DNA from: an uncultured Pelagibacteraceae bacterium
GTDB lineage: Bacteria > Pseudomonadota > Alphaproteobacteria > Pelagibacterales > Pelagibacteraceae
Direction of reading: 5' to 3'
DNA: 64,000 nt
Assembly (NCBI GenBank): GCA_902535625.1
Contig: CACAUA010000002.1
Location: 62,001-126,000, forward strand
The position numbers were made by a program, and so were the translations under genes. Below the pieces are notes generated by a model. The model saw only the letters and a list, made by a program, of their open reading frames with translations. It did no database searches and was not told the DNA's origin. Below are positions 46,717-56,135 of this stretch, piece after piece; the first letter of the stretch is position 1; the number at the start of each line of letters is the position of its first letter.

Positions 46717-47573
46717 GGAAGTTTTTTTATTTAATTGAATTTATTTTAATAAAATTGTTTTTTTTTATACTAATTATAATTGGTTATAAAAATGGATCTA
46801 ATTTGGGAAATTTTATTGGACGCTTGTTTGGACCAATATTTAGATCAAAAAAGTTAATTGAAAATAATTTGGAACAATCTGGCATTGTAGACAAAAAAAA
46901 TTACAATAAAATTATCAGCAAAATATATGGAAATTATGGAAGAATACTTGCTGAATACCCTTTTCTTAAAGCATTTAGAAATAACAAATTAAATAAATTT
47001 ATTGAAATAGACGGTCTTGAAAACCTGAACAAAATTAAGAGAGAAAAAAGACGCGCTGTATTTATATCTGGTCATTTCAATAATTTTGAATTAATGGCGC
47101 TCCAAATAGAAAAAGCTGGTATAAATTTGTGCGCTATTTATAGACCGCTAAATAACGCATTCCTTAACAAAACTATGGAAGAAATTAGAGAAAATTTTAT
47201 ATGCAAAAATCAAATTAAAAAAGGAAGATCAGGCACAAGACAGATTATTGAAAATATAAAGAAAGGTAACTCAGTAGCTCTAATGATAGACCAAAGAGTA
47301 AGAGAAGGTATAAAAATTAATTTTTTCGGTAAACCAGCTAGTACTACGACCATACCTGCGCAATTAATTAAAAAATATAAATGTGATCTAGTGCCTATTT
47401 ATATAGAGAGAAGAAAAAATAATTATTTCAAAATGTTTGTTTCAGAACCAATTAAAATTGGGAACAATAAGTCAATTAAAGAAATCACTGAACATCTAAA
47501 TAAGATACTTGAAAAAATGATTTTAAAAAATGTAGACCAGTGGATCTGGACTCATGATAGATGGAAAACATAA
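46713..47573 (+). CDS. Lipid A biosynthesis acyltransferase (LpxL/HtrB family)
   Basis: The 286-aa protein has one N-terminal membrane helix and the HX4D/E catalytic motif HFNNFE in FISGHFNNFELMALQ, followed by IYRPLNN and the conserved block SVALMIDQRVREGIKINFFG. It adds a secondary acyl chain to Kdo-lipid A. Only one such gene is visible here, so whether lipid A is penta- or hexa-acylated cannot be told. It ends the lipid A operon and abuts the convergent DUF2093 gene. Confidence 0.92.
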   Translation: MRKFFYLIEFILIKLFFFILIIIGYKNGSNLGNFIGRLFGPIFRSKKLIENNLEQSGIVDKKNYNKIISKIYGNYGRILAEYPFLKAFRNNKLNKFIEIDGLENLNKIKREKRRAVFISGHFNNFELMALQIEKAGINLCAIYRPLNNAFLNKTMEEIRENFICKNQIKKGRSGTRQIIENIKKGNSVALMIDQRVREGIKINFFGKPASTTTIPAQLIKKYKCDLVPIYIERRKNNYFKMFVSEPIKIGNNKSIKEITEHLNKILEKMILKNVDQWIWTHDRWKT

Positions 47574-47771
47574 TCATTTTTTGTCTAATAAATCTCTTTT
47601 CATTGAGGCCTCAACATGAGAAAAGTAGGCTTCCTGTTCTTCAACATTCCAGTGAGTTAAGTTTTCAAGTGGTATTTTTTTTTGTGAGATGGCACAAATC
47701 ACATGATCACCATCTTCAATGATCTCAAAATTATTTGCTAAGTATTTTAATTTAGCTAACTTATTTAACAT
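47574..47771 (-). CDS. DUF2093-family small protein
   Basis: A 65-aa soluble protein matching the alphaproteobacterial DUF2093 family: NFEIIEDGDHVICAISQKKIPLE forms a beta-rich core and YWN-like LTHWNVEEQEAYFS follows. The function is unknown. It is encoded opposite to its neighbours, with its stop next to lpxL and only 22 bp before the divergent purD start. Confidence 0.85.
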   Translation of the reverse strand: MLNKLAKLKYLANNFEIIEDGDHVICAISQKKIPLENLTHWNVEEQEAYFSHVEASMKRDLLDKK

Positions 47772-47793
47772 ATTTAAGATATATATTTACTAA

Positions 47794-49059
47794 ATGAAAA
47801 TTGCAATTATTGGAAGTGGAGGTCGAGAGCATGCTCTAGTTCATCACTTAAGTAATTCAAGAAAAATAACAAAAATATATTCAATACCTGGTAATGCTGG
47901 TACCGAAAAAATATCTTTAAATATTGATTTAAATTTGGAGAATTTTCAAAATTTATATAATTTTATTAAAAATGAACAAATCGAATTAGTGATTGTTGGT
48001 CCAGAAAAACCATTAGTCGAAGGATTAGTGGATTTCCTAGAATCAAAAAATATTAAAGTTTTTGGTCCTAGAAAAAAAGTTGCTCAATTAGAAGGCTCAA
48101 AAATATTTACAAAGCAAATTTGTGAGAAATTTAACATACCAACTGCTAAATTTAAAATTTGTAAATCAAAAGAAAACGCATTTTTATTTCTATCATCATC
48201 TAATTTTCCTCTTGTTGTAAAAGCGGATGTTCTTGCTGCAGGTAAAGGTGTTTATATTTGTCAAAATGTTGATGAGGCTAAAACTGCTGTTAATGAAATA
48301 TTTGATGGTAAATTTGGTAAAGCAGATCAAGTGTTAATTGAGGAATTTCTAGAAGGTGATGAGATGAGTTTTTTTATTATTTCAGATGGAATTAGTTATA
48401 AAACTTTTAATACAGCTCAAGACCATAAAAGAGTTGGTGAGAGCGATACTGGAAAGAACACGGGAGGAATGGGAGCTTATTCACCTTCAAGTTTAATTAA
48501 TGATGATTTAGAGAATAAAATTTTAAACAAAATTATTGAGCCAACTTTAAAAGCTATAAGTGAAATGAAAGAGAAGTACATCGGTTTTTTATACGCCGGG
48601 TTAATGATAAAAAGTAATGAACCATACTTAATTGAATATAATGTCAGGATGGGTGATCCTGAATGCCAAACAATATTACCTTTGGTTGACAGTGATTTAT
48701 TGGAAATAATAAATGCTTGTTGTAATTCAAAATTAAAGACCCACGAAATAAAATGGAAAAATAAAAAAAGTATGTGCATTGTTTTATGCTCAAAAGGATA
48801 TCCTGAAAAATATAATAAGAATGTTGAAATTAAAAATTTAAAAAAATTCAAATCTACTAAGGATAATTTTATTTTTCATGCTGGAACAAAAAGTTCTGGA
48901 AACAAAATTGTAGCAGTTGGTGGTAGGGTAATAAATTTTGTGAATATCTCAGAAAGTTATTTATCAAGCAGAAAAGAAATCATCAATCAGATTAAGAAAT
49001 TGAATTGGGAAGGTGGTTTTTATAGATCAGATATAGGTCATAAAGTCATAGATAAATGA
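47794..49059 (+). CDS. purD: Phosphoribosylamine-glycine ligase
   Basis: PurD (421 aa) joins glycine to phosphoribosylamine, the second step of purine synthesis. ATP-grasp features are GSGGREHALVHHLS at the N-terminus, VVKADVLAAGKGV, EEFLEGDEMSFF, the substrate loop TGGMGAYSP and YNVRMGDPECQ near the metal site. It overlaps rsmD by 4 bp (ATGA). Confidence 0.97.
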   Translation: MKIAIIGSGGREHALVHHLSNSRKITKIYSIPGNAGTEKISLNIDLNLENFQNLYNFIKNEQIELVIVGPEKPLVEGLVDFLESKNIKVFGPRKKVAQLEGSKIFTKQICEKFNIPTAKFKICKSKENAFLFLSSSNFPLVVKADVLAAGKGVYICQNVDEAKTAVNEIFDGKFGKADQVLIEEFLEGDEMSFFIISDGISYKTFNTAQDHKRVGESDTGKNTGGMGAYSPSSLINDDLENKILNKIIEPTLKAISEMKEKYIGFLYAGLMIKSNEPYLIEYNVRMGDPECQTILPLVDSDLLEIINACCNSKLKTHEIKWKNKKSMCIVLCSKGYPEKYNKNVEIKNLKKFKSTKDNFIFHAGTKSSGNKIVAVGGRVINFVNISESYLSSRKEIINQIKKLNWEGGFYRSDIGHKVIDK

Positions 49060-49622
49060 GAGTAATTGGTGGAAAACTAAGAGGGAAATTAATTCATAAT
49101 CCTACAGATAAAACAACAAGACCTTTAAAAGATATGGTTAGAGAGTCGATATTTAATATTTTAGAGCATTCTAAGAATGAAAAAATTAAATTCAAAAATG
49201 ACATAGTTTTGGATTTATTTTCCGGTTCTGGTTCGTTTGGCATTGAGTGTTTGTCTAGAGGAGTAAAAAAAGTTTTTTTTTTTGAAAATTACAAACCTTC
49301 TTTGAAAATTTTAAAAAAAAACATTAAGGAGTTAGAAATTGATAAAGATTCAGTCATTAAGGAAATAAACGCATATGAAATTTCTAAAGAAAATATAGAT
49401 TATGAAAAAATTAATTTAATTTATTTGGATCCACCATTTAAAGATAAAAATATAAATAAATTATTGAGGAAAATTTTAGACTTAAAAATTGCTCACAAAA
49501 GCACGTTAATAGTAATACATAGAAATAAGAAATTTAAAGAAAATTTTATAGATGATTTTAAAGTTCTTAGAGAAAAAAATTATGGATTATCAAAAATAAT
49601 ATTTGGAAAATTACTATTTTAG
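49056..49622 (+). CDS. rsmD: 16S rRNA (guanine-966-N2)-methyltransferase RsmD
   Basis: The 188-aa enzyme has the family start MRVIGGKLRGKLI, TRPLKDMVRESIFNIL, SAM motif LDLFSGSGSFGIE and the catalytic LIYLDPPFKD. It methylates G966 of 16S rRNA. The last 9 bp overlap the convergent pgi gene. A small track ORF across the boundary (49603-49824) is an antisense shadow of pgi. Confidence 0.95.
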   Translation: MRVIGGKLRGKLIHNPTDKTTRPLKDMVRESIFNILEHSKNEKIKFKNDIVLDLFSGSGSFGIECLSRGVKKVFFFENYKPSLKILKKNIKELEIDKDSVIKEINAYEISKENIDYEKINLIYLDPPFKDKNINKLLRKILDLKIAHKSTLIVIHRNKKFKENFIDDFKVLREKNYGLSKIIFGKLLF

Positions 49623-50786
49623 AATTTTTTTTGTTTCTATTTTAATCAATTCAACAGAAGGTTGGTTAATTGGATTTACGTTTAATAAGGAGCTTAGCAT
49701 TAAAGTTTCTAAAATAAAAAATGTAAATAGTTCACCTAAAGTTTCCTCGTTTTTATTAATAATTTCAAAACTTCTAAATGATAATTTTTTCTTACTAAAT
49801 ACATTTTGTGTAGCTTTTTTTTGAGCATACAACACTTGATTTAGGCTATTTTTTTTTAAATGTTCCAATCCATTAATTAAATATGCATTATTAAATCTAA
49901 GTCGACTTCTTTCTCTAGTGGAAAAAAAACTAAAGAAGTTATTTTTTGGACCATCTAAATAAAGTTGTAAAAGACTATGATTGTCCTTTGGCATTGTAGA
50001 AATTATAGGAAAAAATCCCTCACCCTTTTTTCCTAAACTTTCAGCAGATAATTGTTGGTACCATTTCAAAAAGTTATTTAATTTTTCATCATAATTTAAA
50101 ATTACGCAATTTTTTTTTCCTTTAATAATATTTGAGTGAATTGAAGAAACATTTTTTATTAAAAAATTAATATATGTTTTATTTTTTATTAGATAATTTA
50201 ATCGTTTAAATTTTTTTTCATTTAAACCCATTAATTCTGCCGGAACCATTCCGACTTCAGATAAGACTGAATATCTTCCTCCAATATAATTTTTATGGTC
50301 TATTACATCAGATTTCAGTTTATTCGCTATAGCTCTAAGGATATTATTTTTTTTTTCAGTTATTATTAAATTTTTATTTCTCTTCTGTTTTGTTAGAAGC
50401 AGGTTTAAATTTGATAATGTTTCTAGGGTATTACCTGATTTTGATATAATTATATTTAAACGTTTTTTGTTTGATTTTGTAATTCTAATGTTCTGTAGGT
50501 TATTATAAAAGAAAAATTTTTTTTTAATTTTATGACTAAGAAAATCATAAATGGCTTGTGCGCCTAATATAGATCCTCCCATTCCTATTAAATTAAACTC
50601 ATCGTATTTTTTGAAATTTAGTAAATTTTTTTTCTGAAATGAATAATTATAATTATTTGTTAGAGATTTTAATAAAGGATATTTTTGAAATAAAATTTTA
50701 AAATTTAGAAATTTATTGAGTTTTTTTTTATTTAATTGTTTGTTTTTATTATTGAAGCTTTTGTAAATAATATGTTTTGTCTCCAT
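49614..50786 (-). CDS. pgi: Glucose-6-phosphate isomerase, short form
   Basis: The 390-aa protein has the sugar-isomerase fold with IISKSGNTLETLSNL, the signature GGRYSVLSEVGMVPAELMG, the catalytic region SAESLGKKGEGFFP, His in DNHSLLQLYLDGP and the terminal NPINQPSVELIKIETK with the active-site Lys. It is well below the roughly 550 aa of E. coli Pgi and nearer the compact forms. It could isomerise glucose-6-P in both directions. 3 bp separate it from the upstream lipoprotein gene. Confidence 0.92.
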   Translation of the reverse strand: METKHIIYKSFNNKNKQLNKKKLNKFLNFKILFQKYPLLKSLTNNYNYSFQKKNLLNFKKYDEFNLIGMGGSILGAQAIYDFLSHKIKKKFFFYNNLQNIRITKSNKKRLNIIISKSGNTLETLSNLNLLLTKQKRNKNLIITEKKNNILRAIANKLKSDVIDHKNYIGGRYSVLSEVGMVPAELMGLNEKKFKRLNYLIKNKTYINFLIKNVSSIHSNIIKGKKNCVILNYDEKLNNFLKWYQQLSAESLGKKGEGFFPIISTMPKDNHSLLQLYLDGPKNNFFSFFSTRERSRLRFNNAYLINGLEHLKKNSLNQVLYAQKKATQNVFSKKKLSFRSFEIINKNEETLGELFTFFILETLMLSSLLNVNPINQPSVELIKIETKKILK

Positions 50787-50789
50787 TAA

Positions 50790-51107
50790 TTACTGGATTT
50801 TCTTTTTCATATTATTTAATAAATCTGACCCACTACTAGAATCCTCAGAATTATTATCGTCTTTTATTTTGAGTAAATCTTTTACCTCATCTTTATTTGA
50901 TTGACTGCTTACTTCTAAATCATCTCCTGGCATAGGAAGTTTATTCATGTCAGGCGGCATTTGGAGAGGATTTTTTTTTTTTACAAGAAATTCGTCACTT
51001 TGTTCGGATCTTTTTTTACCTTCTAAAGCATCTCTAACTCCACCACAAAAAGTTAATAATGGCACTAAAGCGATTAATAAGATTAAATTTAATTTAATTT
51101 TTTTCAT
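50790..51107 (-). CDS. DUF3035-type lipoprotein (BamF-like candidate)
   Basis: Start moved to ATG 51107 (105 aa) since this gives a lipoprotein signal KLNLILLIALVPLLTFCGG with the lipobox cysteine; the longer track ORF adds residues inside lspA. The mature part contains RDALEGKKRSEQSDEFLV followed by proline-rich LQMPPDMNKLPMPGDD. This resembles DUF3035, which includes the alphaproteobacterial BamF subunit of the outer-membrane protein assembly machine. Both the family and the BamF link are from memory. It overlaps lspA by 14 bp, so lipoprotein and lipoprotein peptidase are coupled. Confidence 0.7.
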   Translation of the reverse strand: MKKIKLNLILLIALVPLLTFCGGVRDALEGKKRSEQSDEFLVKKKNPLQMPPDMNKLPMPGDDLEVSSQSNKDEVKDLLKIKDDNNSEDSSSGSDLLNNMKKKIQ

Positions 51108-51591
51108 CTTTTTTTTTATAAAATATAAATTCAGATAAAATAAGGCATATAATACCAATTGTTATAAAAATATCAGCTACATTAAAGATAAACCAATGAT
51201 ATCCTGAATAATTTAAATCTATAAAGTCCGGAACAGCTCTGTAATAAACTCGGTCAAATAAGTTTCCTAAAGAACCTCCTAATATTATCATTAAAAAAAA
51301 TGATTTAATTTTTGACTCAATCAAAGCGAAATACAATATTACCAAGTTTATAATAACTATAATCGTAGTAAAGATATTATAGAAAAGTTGATCTTCGGAA
51401 GAAAATAAACCAAATCCTATTCCTGTATTCCAAACTAAATAAATATTTAAAAATTGATTTATATATAAATCAACTTGTCCTTCATTATTTAAAATATTTA
51501 GAACATAAATTTTTGATAGTCTATCTAGAGAAAAGCAAATAACTAGAAATATAGAACCAACAAGAAGTTTATTTATTTTTTCATTACCCAT
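51094..51591 (-). CDS. lspA: Lipoprotein signal peptidase
   Basis: Signal peptidase II (165 aa, four helices) cleaves prolipoprotein signal peptides after diacylglycerol addition. The aspartyl dyad is Asp113 in GNLFDRV and Asp140 in FNVADIF, and WNTGIGFGLFS is the conserved N-terminal loop. It overlaps ileS by 8 bp; the ileS-lspA pair is conserved across proteobacteria. lgt appears to end at the left edge of the window. Confidence 0.96.
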   Translation of the reverse strand: MGNEKINKLLVGSIFLVICFSLDRLSKIYVLNILNNEGQVDLYINQFLNIYLVWNTGIGFGLFSSEDQLFYNIFTTIIVIINLVILYFALIESKIKSFFLMIILGGSLGNLFDRVYYRAVPDFIDLNYSGYHWFIFNVADIFITIGIICLILSEFIFYKKKDEKN

Positions 51592-54334
51592 TAGTATTTA
51601 AAAGTCCACAATTTGGTCTTTCACAACTCGTTTCAAAAATTTTCCAACAGATAGGACATTTATTTCCTTGGGCCTTTTTTGCAACTATATCAATGTTATT
51701 TTTTAAATTTTCTTCTTTAATTACAGAAGCAGATGAAGTTATACAAATTTCAGCAAAATTTATATTTTTTGCTTTATCGTAAAATTCTTTATTTAATTTT
51801 ATCTCAATTGTTGCTTCTAAACTTGAACCAATTGACTTTTCGGCTCTCATATTCTCTATTGAAATATTTGCCTCATCTCTAATTTTTTTAACATAATCCC
51901 AATCTGAGCTAAGTTCTTCATCGTTCCAAGAATTAGGAACTAAAACGAAATTTTGTAAATGGATACTTTGGCTATCTTTTTCCTTTTTAACTAGTTGATA
52001 AATTTCTTCAGTTGTAAATGATAATATTGGTGCAAACCATTTTAGGAGACACTGCAAAATAATATTTAAAAGAGTTATACAGTTCTTTCTTTTATCGGAA
52101 TTTAAAGCGTCACAATATAGAGTATCTTTCCTGATATCGAAATAAAAAGCAGAAAGCTCAACTGTGCAAAAATTTAGTAATTCTTTGTATAAATTATGGA
52201 AATTATAAACTTTAAAATTATTTTTAAAATTCTCATTTATTGTATAAATTCTATGAAGCATAAATTTTTCAAGAGAATCAAAGTTTTCAAATTTAACTTT
52301 TTCTAGGTCAAGATTTTCGTATTGATCTTGAATATTTCCTAATAGATATCTAAATGTATTTCTAATTTTTCTATAAGACTCAGCGTGTTGATCTAAAATT
52401 GAATAATCTATTCTTAAATCTTCAGCATAATTTGAAGATGCAACCCAAATTCTTAATATATCAGCTCCATATTTTTTTAATATATCTTGTGGAGCAATAA
52501 CGTTACCTGTTGACTTTGACATTTTTAGACCTTTTCCATCTACAACAAAACCATGAGAAAGAATGCTTTCAAATGGAGCGACTCCTCTTGTTCCACATGA
52601 TTCAAGTAATGAGGAGTGAAACCATCCTCTATGTTGATCTGACCCCTCTAAATACATAGATGCTGGCCATTTGAGGTCGTCTCTTTTCTCTAAAACAAAA
52701 GAGTGAGTGGATCCACTGTCAAACCAAACTTCAACTATGTCTGATAATTTTTCATAATCTTCTGCTTTATACTTGTCTCCAAGAAAGATCTGATAATCAT
52801 CATTAAACCAACAATCAGAACCTTCTTTTTCATAAATTTTTGCAATATTTTCAAATACTTCATCATCAACTAAAACATCACCAGTTTTTTTTGAAATAAA
52901 AATTGGTAGTGGCACACCCCAAACTCTTTGTCTTGATACACACCAGTCTGGTCTAGTTTCAATCATTGATTTTATTCTTTCTTTTCCTTTGGAAGGATAA
53001 AAATCTGTATTATCGATAGCTTTTAATGCTTTATCTCTTAACCCGTGACTTTCCATTGATATAAACCATTGTGGAGTTGCCCTATGAACTAGTGGAGCTT
53101 TTGATCTCCAAGAATGAGGATAAGAGTGAGTTAGTTTTCCATTTGTTACTAAATTTTTTTGTTCATCTAATTTTTCTATAATTAAGTTATTAGCCTTAAA
53201 AATATGTAAACCTTCAAAAAGTTTAATTTCACTTGTATATTTTCCATCACCATCAACTGTTTCAATTGCTTTGATATTATTATTTAAACAAAGATTGAAG
53301 TCATCTGGTCCATGGCTCGGAGCACAATGAACAATGCCTGTTCCTTGTTCAGTAGTGACAAAATTAGCCTCAAGCATAGGAATATCATAATTATATTCCA
53401 TTTTAGAAAATGGATGACTGCAAATAGTTCCATTTAAATCTTTTCCTAAAAATTCGTTTAAAACTTTAATATTTTCTATAGAGGTATCTTTTTTAAAAGA
53501 TTCTAATAAATCTTTTGCAATTACAATTTTTCTGTTAACAAAATTTTTGTTATCATTAATTTCAAGCAATACATATTTAAGGCTAGCATTGTAAGCTAAT
53601 GCTTTATTTGCAGGAATAGTCCAGGGAGTTGTAGTCCAAATTATTACGTCAGCACCTTTAATTATATCTAAATTTGAAAATTTCACTTTAAATGCAGCAT
53701 AAATAGTATCTGAAACATGATCCATGTATTCAACTTCAGCATCAGCTAAAGCTGTTTTTTCAACAGTAGACCAAAGAACTGGCTTGTAACCTCTATAAAG
53801 GCTTCCTTCTTTAAGAAATTTTCCAAGTTCTCTGACTATTTGAGCTTCAGCATCAAATGACATTGTTGAATAGTAGTTTTCCCAATCACCAATTACCCCA
53901 AGTCTTGTAAATTCTCCTTTATGAACATCTATCCATTTGTTTGCAAACTCCCTACATTCTTTTCTGAATTCAATTATTGGAACATCATTTTTATTTTTTT
54001 TATTCTTTTTATATTGTTCTTCAATTTTCCACTCGATAGGCAACCCATGGCAATCCCATCCAGGAACATAAACTGAGTCCTTTCCATCCATTTGATGAAA
54101 TTTTGTAATTATGTCTTTTAAAATTTTATTCAAAGCGGTACCCATATGAATATTTCCATTTGCATATGGAGGCCCATCATGGAGCACAAATTTTTCTTGC
54201 CCTTTACTTTTTTTTCTTAACAAATTGTACAGGTCAATTTTCTTCCAAAATTCAATGTAATTTGGCTCCTTGTTTGGCAAATTTGCCTTCATTGAGAATT
54301 TTGTTTTAGGTAGATTTATATGTTCCTTGCTCAT
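51584..54334 (-). CDS. ileS: Isoleucyl-tRNA synthetase
   Basis: The 916-aa class I synthetase has the HIGH-type motif NIHMGTALNK (His63), KMSKSTGNV near residue 602, WTTTPWTIPANKA for the editing domain, and a C-terminal zinc site with CPIC and CERPNCG. Its bacterial (type 1) form is indicated by the zinc ribbon. It is followed by lspA and preceded by ribF with a 6-bp gap (ribF-ileS-lspA is a standard order). Confidence 0.97.
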   Translation of the reverse strand: MSKEHINLPKTKFSMKANLPNKEPNYIEFWKKIDLYNLLRKKSKGQEKFVLHDGPPYANGNIHMGTALNKILKDIITKFHQMDGKDSVYVPGWDCHGLPIEWKIEEQYKKNKKNKNDVPIIEFRKECREFANKWIDVHKGEFTRLGVIGDWENYYSTMSFDAEAQIVRELGKFLKEGSLYRGYKPVLWSTVEKTALADAEVEYMDHVSDTIYAAFKVKFSNLDIIKGADVIIWTTTPWTIPANKALAYNASLKYVLLEINDNKNFVNRKIVIAKDLLESFKKDTSIENIKVLNEFLGKDLNGTICSHPFSKMEYNYDIPMLEANFVTTEQGTGIVHCAPSHGPDDFNLCLNNNIKAIETVDGDGKYTSEIKLFEGLHIFKANNLIIEKLDEQKNLVTNGKLTHSYPHSWRSKAPLVHRATPQWFISMESHGLRDKALKAIDNTDFYPSKGKERIKSMIETRPDWCVSRQRVWGVPLPIFISKKTGDVLVDDEVFENIAKIYEKEGSDCWFNDDYQIFLGDKYKAEDYEKLSDIVEVWFDSGSTHSFVLEKRDDLKWPASMYLEGSDQHRGWFHSSLLESCGTRGVAPFESILSHGFVVDGKGLKMSKSTGNVIAPQDILKKYGADILRIWVASSNYAEDLRIDYSILDQHAESYRKIRNTFRYLLGNIQDQYENLDLEKVKFENFDSLEKFMLHRIYTINENFKNNFKVYNFHNLYKELLNFCTVELSAFYFDIRKDTLYCDALNSDKRKNCITLLNIILQCLLKWFAPILSFTTEEIYQLVKKEKDSQSIHLQNFVLVPNSWNDEELSSDWDYVKKIRDEANISIENMRAEKSIGSSLEATIEIKLNKEFYDKAKNINFAEICITSSASVIKEENLKNNIDIVAKKAQGNKCPICWKIFETSCERPNCGLLNTNG

Positions 54335-54340
54335 GATATT

Positions 54341-55267
54341 TTATCTTTTGGCAATTTTAATATCTTTCTTTATCTGTTTTTTTAAAGCATCAATATTTTT
54401 AAATTTGGTTTCTCCTCTAATAAATTTTGTAAAATTAATAGTTAGATTTTTATTATAAAGATTTCCAGAAAATTTAAATAAATTTACCTCTAATAATAAT
54501 TTTTTTTGATTAAAAGTAGGCCTATAACCAATATTTGCTATTCCTTTGATCTTTTTTCTGTTTTTTTCGATATAAACATCAACTGCATAAACTCCTACTT
54601 TTGGTATTACATAGTTTTTTATATTTATGTTACAGGTCGGAAAACCAATTTTTCTTCCCATCATTCTACCCTTTTCAACGACACCTTCTATTGACCAATT
54701 TCTAGATAAAAGTTGATTTGCAATTTTTAAATTACCATTTTCGATTAATTTTCTTATTAATGTTGAAGAAATAATTTTATTTTTTTTATATAATGGTTTT
54801 GGGTTAATTAATTTATAATCATATTTCTTTTGAAGTTTTTTTAATAGATTTACGTCCCCTTCTCTCTTATTTCCAAATCTAAAATTATTACTAACAAAAA
54901 TATAATCTGCACTTAACTTTTTGCATAAAATATTTTTAATAAAATTATGACAAGATATTTTAGAGAATTTTTTATCAAATTTTTTATTTATTAAAAAATC
55001 AACGTTATAATCACTAAAATATCTGCTTTTTTGATTAAGATTTGAAAGTCGATAATTCGTAATACTTTTATTAAAGTACATTTTTGGTATTGGATCAAAT
55101 GTCACCACTCCAATTTTAGAATTATATTTTTTTTTATATTTTTTTGCTTCTTTGAATAATTTTTGATGGCCTAAGTGTAATCCATCGAAATTACCGATTA
55201 GTATCATGGCATTTTGATGTTTTTTTAAAATCTCAAAATTTTTATAAATTTTAATTTTGTTCACCAT
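54341..55267 (-). CDS. ribF: Bifunctional riboflavin kinase / FAD synthetase
   Basis: RibF (308 aa) phosphorylates riboflavin and adenylylates FMN. The N-terminal nucleotidyltransferase domain shows LIGNFDGLHLGHQKL and a later SSTLIRKLIENG, and the C-terminal flavokinase domain has GRMMGRKIGFPTCNI and GIANIGYRPTF. It supplies FMN/FAD for CrtI, CrtY and other flavoproteins here. Its ATG overlaps the end of the HAD-IIA gene by 7 bp. Confidence 0.96.
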   Translation of the reverse strand: MVNKIKIYKNFEILKKHQNAMILIGNFDGLHLGHQKLFKEAKKYKKKYNSKIGVVTFDPIPKMYFNKSITNYRLSNLNQKSRYFSDYNVDFLINKKFDKKFSKISCHNFIKNILCKKLSADYIFVSNNFRFGNKREGDVNLLKKLQKKYDYKLINPKPLYKKNKIISSTLIRKLIENGNLKIANQLLSRNWSIEGVVEKGRMMGRKIGFPTCNINIKNYVIPKVGVYAVDVYIEKNRKKIKGIANIGYRPTFNQKKLLLEVNLFKFSGNLYNKNLTINFTKFIRGETKFKNIDALKKQIKKDIKIAKR

Positions 55268-56076
55268 TTTAATTTTGTTTGAGTGTAATTCACACTCACT
55301 CCATATTTTTTTTCTAATTTATCAATATTTAAACTACTTAATTCTTTTTTATGTATACCACTCGTTATTAACAAATTGTCAAAATTTTGAATATTAGCTC
55401 CTTTTATATCTGTATTCATATTATCTCCGATACATAAAACATTTTTACTATTTATGTTAGCAGATAAATTATAAACTGGAGGATAAGGTTTTCCAAAATA
55501 AATTACTTTCCCACCAATTTCCTCAAATATTTTTGCAACTGATCCAGCACAAAACTCTCTAACATCTCCTCTATCAACAATTAGGTCTGGATTAGTACAC
55601 ACAAATTTTTTATTTGAAAATTTCTCAAGTAAATCTTTATAATATTCAAGTTTTGTCTCATGATCTTCAAATAACCCTGTGCAAATAAAATAATCAGCTT
55701 GACTAATATTACTAACTTTATTTTGTTCAAATCTTTTAAATAAGTCAAAATCTCTTGGTGGTCCAATATGATAAAATTTTGCATTTAGAAAATTTTCCAT
55801 TAAATATTTTAATGAAGCTTCTCCTGAGGTGTATACATCTTCATAATATTTTTTGAGTCCTATTTTTTTTAAAAAATCAATAACTGTAGAATTTGGTCTT
55901 GGAGCATTGGTAAGTAATACAAACTCTTTATTATTTTTTTTTAAATTTTCTAATACTTCAATAGAATCTTCAAAAATTTGTAATCCGTTATGGATCACTC
56001 CCCATATGTCGATAAAAAATAATTCGTAACTACTTATTTTAGATCTTAATCCATCTTTGTCTAAGTTTTGGGGCAT
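55261..56076 (-). CDS. HAD-superfamily class IIA hydrolase (TIGR01459-like)
   Basis: The 271-aa protein has HAD motif I FFIDIWGVIHNG (nucleophile Asp followed by Ile-Trp, as in the TIGR01459 subgroup), motif II VLLTNAPRP, motif III Lys in YFGKPYPPVY and motif IV CIGDNMNTDIKGA. NagD-like sugar or nucleotide phosphatases share this form, but no substrate is known for this subgroup. It lies at the head of the ribF-ileS-lspA operon and is divergent from groES, 122 bp away. Confidence 0.87.
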   Translation of the reverse strand: MPQNLDKDGLRSKISSYELFFIDIWGVIHNGLQIFEDSIEVLENLKKNNKEFVLLTNAPRPNSTVIDFLKKIGLKKYYEDVYTSGEASLKYLMENFLNAKFYHIGPPRDFDLFKRFEQNKVSNISQADYFICTGLFEDHETKLEYYKDLLEKFSNKKFVCTNPDLIVDRGDVREFCAGSVAKIFEEIGGKVIYFGKPYPPVYNLSANINSKNVLCIGDNMNTDIKGANIQNFDNLLITSGIHKKELSSLNIDKLEKKYGVSVNYTQTKLKW

Positions 56077-56135
56077 ACTTGAGGTATAGCTTAAAAATAT
56101 GCATTATTCTTGGGTTTTTTAGACCATAATTTTTA

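Noticed and set aside
48477-48851. 124-aa ORF opposite purD
   Set aside because: Phe/Leu-rich antisense shadow with no start context; purD motifs are intact on the other strand.
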